From: Tropicimonas_B omnivorans
GTDB taxonomy: Bacteria > Pseudomonadota > Alphaproteobacteria > Rhodobacterales > Rhodobacteraceae
NCBI RefSeq assembly: GCF_031846565.1
Contig: NZ_JAVRHL010000002.1
Location: 1,037,625 to 1,101,624, forward strand
Direction: 5' to 3'
Length of the DNA: 64,000 bases
Both the position numbers and the translations under genes were made by a program. The notes under the pieces are model-generated. The model did not search any database. It saw only the letters and a program-made list of their open reading frames with translations, and was not told the origin of the DNA. This document shows positions 60,752 through 64,000 of the stretch, piece after piece. Within the stretch, counting starts at the first letter, position 1; every line of letters starts with the position of its first letter.

Positions 60752-61690
60752 ATGAACAAACTGATCGATCTTTCCCGCCATATTCCCGCGCCCGATGCGA
60801 CGCCGACCGTGGCCTATACCCCCGTCACCCTTCCGATGGAGGGACGCCAACCGCTTGAACTGCGCATCACGGCGCCGGTGAAGGGCGCGGGCATCCCGAT
60901 CGTCCTGCTGTCGCACGGGCACGGACCGTCGAACTACATCGCGTCGAAGGATGGATACGCCCATCTTGCGCAGTTCTGGGCCGAGCGCGGTTTTGCGGTG
61001 ATCCAACCCACCCATGCCAGTTCCCATGTTGCCGGTTTACCCTCGGACGCCGAGGGGGCGCCTTTCTTCTGGCGCGAGCGGGTGGCCGAGATGAAGACCA
61101 TCCTCGACCGCCTGGACGAGATCATGCAGCAGGCACCGGCACTCTCGGGGCGGCTGGATCCGGCCAGGGTCGCGGCCGTGGGCCATTCGCTTGGCGGCCA
61201 CACGGTCAGCCTGTTGCTGGGCACCAGCGTGAAGGGAGAGGGCTTCCGCGATCCGCGCATCTCCGCGGGTATCCTCTTGACTGCGCCCGGCCGTGGCGGC
61301 AGCGAACTGACCCCGGAGAGCGCAGAGCGTTTGCCCTTCTTCGAGGTTGATTTTTCGACCCTCACAACGCGGACCCTCGTGGTCTGCGGCGATGCCGATC
61401 AGCCGCATTTCACCACCCGAGGGCCCGACTGGTTCGCCGATTCCTTTCACGATGGCCCCGGCGCCGAGGCGCTGTTGACGATGCATGGTGTCGGCCACGG
61501 GCTGGGCGGCATTGCCTCGCTCGACGCGAAGGAAACCGAGGCCGAGGACCCCGACGTCCTCGAAGCCACCAAGCGCATGACGCTCGCCTGGCTGCGCGAC
61601 GCGCTTGGACTTGATGAGGGGGCATGGCGGACAGCCAGCGACGTGCTGGATGGCCCTGCATCTGCTTTGGGGCGTGTTATTGCTGCGTAG
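60752..61690 (+). CDS. Alpha/beta hydrolase (chlorophyllase/dienelactone type)
   Basis: 312 aa. IPIVLLSHGHGPSNYIASKD (oxyanion area), VAAVGHSLGGHTVSLL (nucleophile elbow GHSLGG), a later acid region LVVCGDADQPHFT and His in MHGVGHGLGG. ATG 60752 is the second in-frame start and is closest to the domain start. Substrate unknown. Confidence 0.85.
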   Translation: MNKLIDLSRHIPAPDATPTVAYTPVTLPMEGRQPLELRITAPVKGAGIPIVLLSHGHGPSNYIASKDGYAHLAQFWAERGFAVIQPTHASSHVAGLPSDAEGAPFFWRERVAEMKTILDRLDEIMQQAPALSGRLDPARVAAVGHSLGGHTVSLLLGTSVKGEGFRDPRISAGILLTAPGRGGSELTPESAERLPFFEVDFSTLTTRTLVVCGDADQPHFTTRGPDWFADSFHDGPGAEALLTMHGVGHGLGGIASLDAKETEAEDPDVLEATKRMTLAWLRDALGLDEGAWRTASDVLDGPASALGRVIAA

Positions 61691-62015
61691 CACGCGAAGC
61701 CTGCTCAGGATTGAGTGCTGGCAAAGGGCCTGAAAGTCGCGGAAGGGGTGCCCCCGGTCATCCTTTGCGCCAGGCACGAAAGGCAGGTCGAGGCCGGAGG
61801 GGGCAACTTGGCTGACGAAATCCAAGTCAGCTATGGGCCGTGGTCAGCGACGGGAGGCCCCGCAGAACCTCGGGGACCTCCACCGCGTCGTCGCACGTCT
61901 GCTGTGAGACGAACCAGACAAAACCGCAGCCCATCTCAATCCACTCCTGCGCTTCGGATCGACCGGTGAGGCGACGCGCCGATGGAGCCGGCGCGTCGCG
62001 CATCACCTTGCGCGA
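61691..62015. other. Intergenic, no gene seen
   Basis: 325 bp between convergent genes. There is no reading frame of merit; it may hold a terminator for one or both. Confidence 0.4.
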
Positions 62016-62771
62016 TCAGATCGTCTGGCCGCCCGACACCTCGATGCGCTGTGCGGTCACCCAGCGATTATCGTCGCGCAGAAGGCTGGCGATCATCGGA
62101 CCGATGTCGTCCGGCAGCCCGACCCGGCCGAGCGCCGTCATCCCCGCGAACTGAGCGTTGACCTCGGCGTTGTCGCGGACCAGCCCGCCGCCGAAATCCG
62201 TTTCGATGGCGCCTGGCGCAACCGTGTTCACCGCAATGCCCCGCGCACCGAATTCCCGCGCCATGTAAACCGTGAGCATCTCGACCGCCGCCTTTGCCGC
62301 CGAATAGGCCGCGAAGCCGGGGAAGGAGATCCGCGTCAGGCCGGACGAGAAGTTCACAATCCGCCCTCCATCGGCCAGCAGCGGCAGAAGTGTCTGGGCG
62401 AGGAAGAAGGCGCCCTTCACATGGACCGCGAACAGGCCATCGAACTGCGCTTCGGTGGTCTCCTCGATCATGGCAAACTCGCCATGCCCGGCATTGTTGA
62501 CGAGGTGATCGAAGCTGTCGCGGCCCCAGATGTTGCGCAGCTCCGCGCGCAGGCTTTCGACGAAGGCCGGAAAGCTTGTTGTGTCGGCAACGTCGAGGGG
62601 CAGCGCCACGGCCCGGCGCCCCATCTCGCGGATAAGGGTCACGACCTCCTCTGCTTGCCCGGCGTTCGACCGATAGGTGACGATGACGTCGCCACCTCTT
62701 TCGGCGATGGCGAGAGCGGTGTTGCGACTGAGGCCGCGATTGGCGCCGGTGACGAGAGCGATCTTGCTCAT
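62016..62771 (-). CDS. Short-chain dehydrogenase/reductase
   Basis: 251 aa. Nucleotide motif TGANRGLSRNTALAIAE (TGxxxGxG variant with Ser for the last Gly), LVNNAG, active Ser in VNFSSGLTRIS, and Y-x3-K in YSAAKAAVE. Classical SDR size. Cofactor preference is not evident. Divergent from an AraC gene by 141 bp, which probably regulates it. Confidence 0.88.
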   Translation of the reverse strand: MSKIALVTGANRGLSRNTALAIAERGGDVIVTYRSNAGQAEEVVTLIREMGRRAVALPLDVADTTSFPAFVESLRAELRNIWGRDSFDHLVNNAGHGEFAMIEETTEAQFDGLFAVHVKGAFFLAQTLLPLLADGGRIVNFSSGLTRISFPGFAAYSAAKAAVEMLTVYMAREFGARGIAVNTVAPGAIETDFGGGLVRDNAEVNAQFAGMTALGRVGLPDDIGPMIASLLRDDNRWVTAQRIEVSGGQTI

Positions 62772-62912
62772 GAGACTGTCCTTTCAGGGTGTCATGGTGT
62801 CACTCTGAAATAGAAGAGCGCCGGCGCTCGTGGTTGCCTGAACCTCGCCGCTTCTTGCCTGTTCCCATTTCACCCCTTCCCCGAGGGTCCAGCCTCAGCC
62901 ATATTTTACGAC

Positions 62913-63815
62913 ATGACCATTGCCCAAAGCAGTCCCCCCTTTGCTCAGTTGCTCATCCATTGCCGCCGGTTCGCCGACGCCAATTCCGGGACCGAGGGGT
63001 CGGCGCCGACTCCGGCCCGGGGCCTGTCCGTGGTGCGCTACCTGCACCCGGGAAATCTGATGGTTGCCGTCCAGAAGCCGGTGATCGCAATGCTGCTGCA
63101 GGGGAGGAAGCGCGTGACCACGCTGGGAGCGAGCTTCGAATACGCGCCGGGGGAGGCGATGGTCGTCGCGGCGGATATTCCGACGGTCAGCCGGATTACC
63201 CGCGCCAGCATCGCGGCACCCTACTATGCGCTCGTGCTCGAACTCGATCCCGCGATCCTGCGTGCGTTGCGCCCGGCCGTCTCCGTGCGGCCCGGTGACG
63301 CGCCGCCCGTAAGGGTGGAGCCGATCGACACAGAGGTCATCGATGCCTCCCTTCGCCTTGCGCGGCTGCTGGATCGGCCCGAGGCCCTGTCAGTGCTTGC
63401 CGACGGCCTGCTGCGTGAGCTGCATTACTGGCTTCTCATGGGCGTTCACGGCCCGGCCATCGCTGCGCTCGGTGTGCCGGACAGCCATGCAGGGCGGATT
63501 GCGCGCGCGGTCGATATCCTGCGGCGGGAGTACGCCCGTCCGATCAGGGTCGAGGAACTCGCGGAGGCCGCCGCAATGAGTGAGCCCGCGTTTCACAAGC
63601 ACTTCCGCGCCATCACGTCCCTGTCTCCGCTCCAGTTCCAGAAACAGCTCCGCCTGATCGAAGCGCGGCGGCTCATGCTGGCCGAAGGCGCGAAAATCGC
63701 GCAGGCAGCCCACACAGTCGGCTACGCTAGCGTGACCCAGTTCACCCGGGAATACGGCCGCCTTTTCGACGCGCCTCCTGGAAAGGACATACGCGCCGCA
63801 GGTGCCGCCGCCTGA
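62913..63815 (+). CDS. AraC-family transcriptional regulator
   Basis: 300 aa. AraC_N arabinose-binding-like domain (VQKPVIAMLLQGRKRVTTLG, EAMVVAADIPTVSRI) and C-terminal HTH pair (VEELAEAAAMSEPAFHKHFR; IAQAAHTVGYASVTQFTREY). It has the full length of the family. Probably controls the divergent SDR gene. Confidence 0.88.
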   Translation: MTIAQSSPPFAQLLIHCRRFADANSGTEGSAPTPARGLSVVRYLHPGNLMVAVQKPVIAMLLQGRKRVTTLGASFEYAPGEAMVVAADIPTVSRITRASIAAPYYALVLELDPAILRALRPAVSVRPGDAPPVRVEPIDTEVIDASLRLARLLDRPEALSVLADGLLRELHYWLLMGVHGPAIAALGVPDSHAGRIARAVDILRREYARPIRVEELAEAAAMSEPAFHKHFRAITSLSPLQFQKQLRLIEARRLMLAEGAKIAQAAHTVGYASVTQFTREYGRLFDAPPGKDIRAAGAAA

Positions 63816-64000
63816 AACGGAATTGGCTCGGAGCGGACCTGCGGCAGTGCAACGAGCCGAACACCTGGCAGGCTCCAGCGGTCGTCGCGACCGGCCCATT
63901 GCCGACCTTGGGACTTGGTTACCATGCCGCGACGCAGCTTCACCGAAGCGGTCGTTTGTGCGTCGCTCAGCATTTTTCGACAGCCAACGTCCGCTGTGCG

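Noticed and set aside
63816..64000. Start of another gene at the right edge
   Set aside because: No frame here has recognisable content; too short to decide.

Overview
The window is high-GC alphaproteobacterial chromosome. Gene content points to Rhodobacteraceae (Roseobacter group): hpa and mat catabolic genes, a dpp-type ABC transporter, TonB and AraC/GntR regulatory sets, a LuxR solo and a Tn7-like element. The species cannot be named from sequence alone. Core-type genes alternate with decayed genes and two Tn7-like transposons.

Layout. 1-0.9 kb: end of a hydratase gene and hpaI, the last step of homoprotocatechuate degradation. 1.1-6.4 kb: a secreted von Willebrand A protein with an exported partner, a divergent LuxR-type regulator, a second small exported protein and the wreck of a second VWA gene. 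6.4-7.6 kb: IS5-family transposase and phage portal remnants. 7.65-13.4 kb: a peptide-type ABC transporter (dppC, dppB and a frameshifted dppA on minus; dppD and dppF on plus), then a deleted FAD-oxidoreductase gene. 13.63-41.03 kb: one alpha/beta-hydrolase gene split by a 25,406-bp transposon (13766-39171), with a 5-bp target duplication (ccgac) and TGTA/TACA ends. The reading frame rejoins exactly when the element and one repeat copy are removed.

The transposon carries tnsA-like, tnsB, tnsC and tniQ genes at its right end. Its cargo is: (a) a type I restriction-modification operon (hsdR, a papain-like protease, hsdM, hsdS) with two further nuclease-like genes; (b) a copper-type metal module (Grx-MauE fusion, two DUF305 proteins, CsoR-like repressor, cytochrome c, DUF411 protein, Crp-type regulator, wrecked multicopper oxidase) with two matching 17-bp operator-like palindromes; (c) AT-richer accessory genes, including a membrane-anchored DEDDh-like exonuclease, a HEPN-like protein and a GNAT-like protein. 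No CRISPR array or cas gene was seen, so RNA-guided transposition is not supported.

41-45.3 kb: GAF protein, RidA fragment, and the malonate operon matB-matA with its divergent GntR regulator and a palindromic operator. 45.3-47.35 kb: a small islet beside tRNA-Asn with an FCD fragment, an EcoRII-like restriction enzyme remnant, a dCMP-deaminase-type protein and a membrane-anchored dCTP-deaminase-like protein that seems to lack the catalytic glutamate. 47.5-53.6 kb: metallo-hydrolase, sensor kinase, TPR-methyltransferase and a catecholate-siderophore-type TonB receptor behind a 23-bp palindrome. 53.67-57.7 kb: a second, unrelated and broken Tn7-like element (tniQ, tnsC, only the C-terminal part of tnsB). 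57.8-63.8 kb: small membrane proteins with a MarR regulator, an 8-copy heptanucleotide repeat, two AraC regulators, an alpha/beta hydrolase and a short-chain dehydrogenase.

The most notable items are the precisely bounded Tn7-like island with its mixed defence and metal cargo, and the nucleotide-deaminase pair beside tRNA-Asn.
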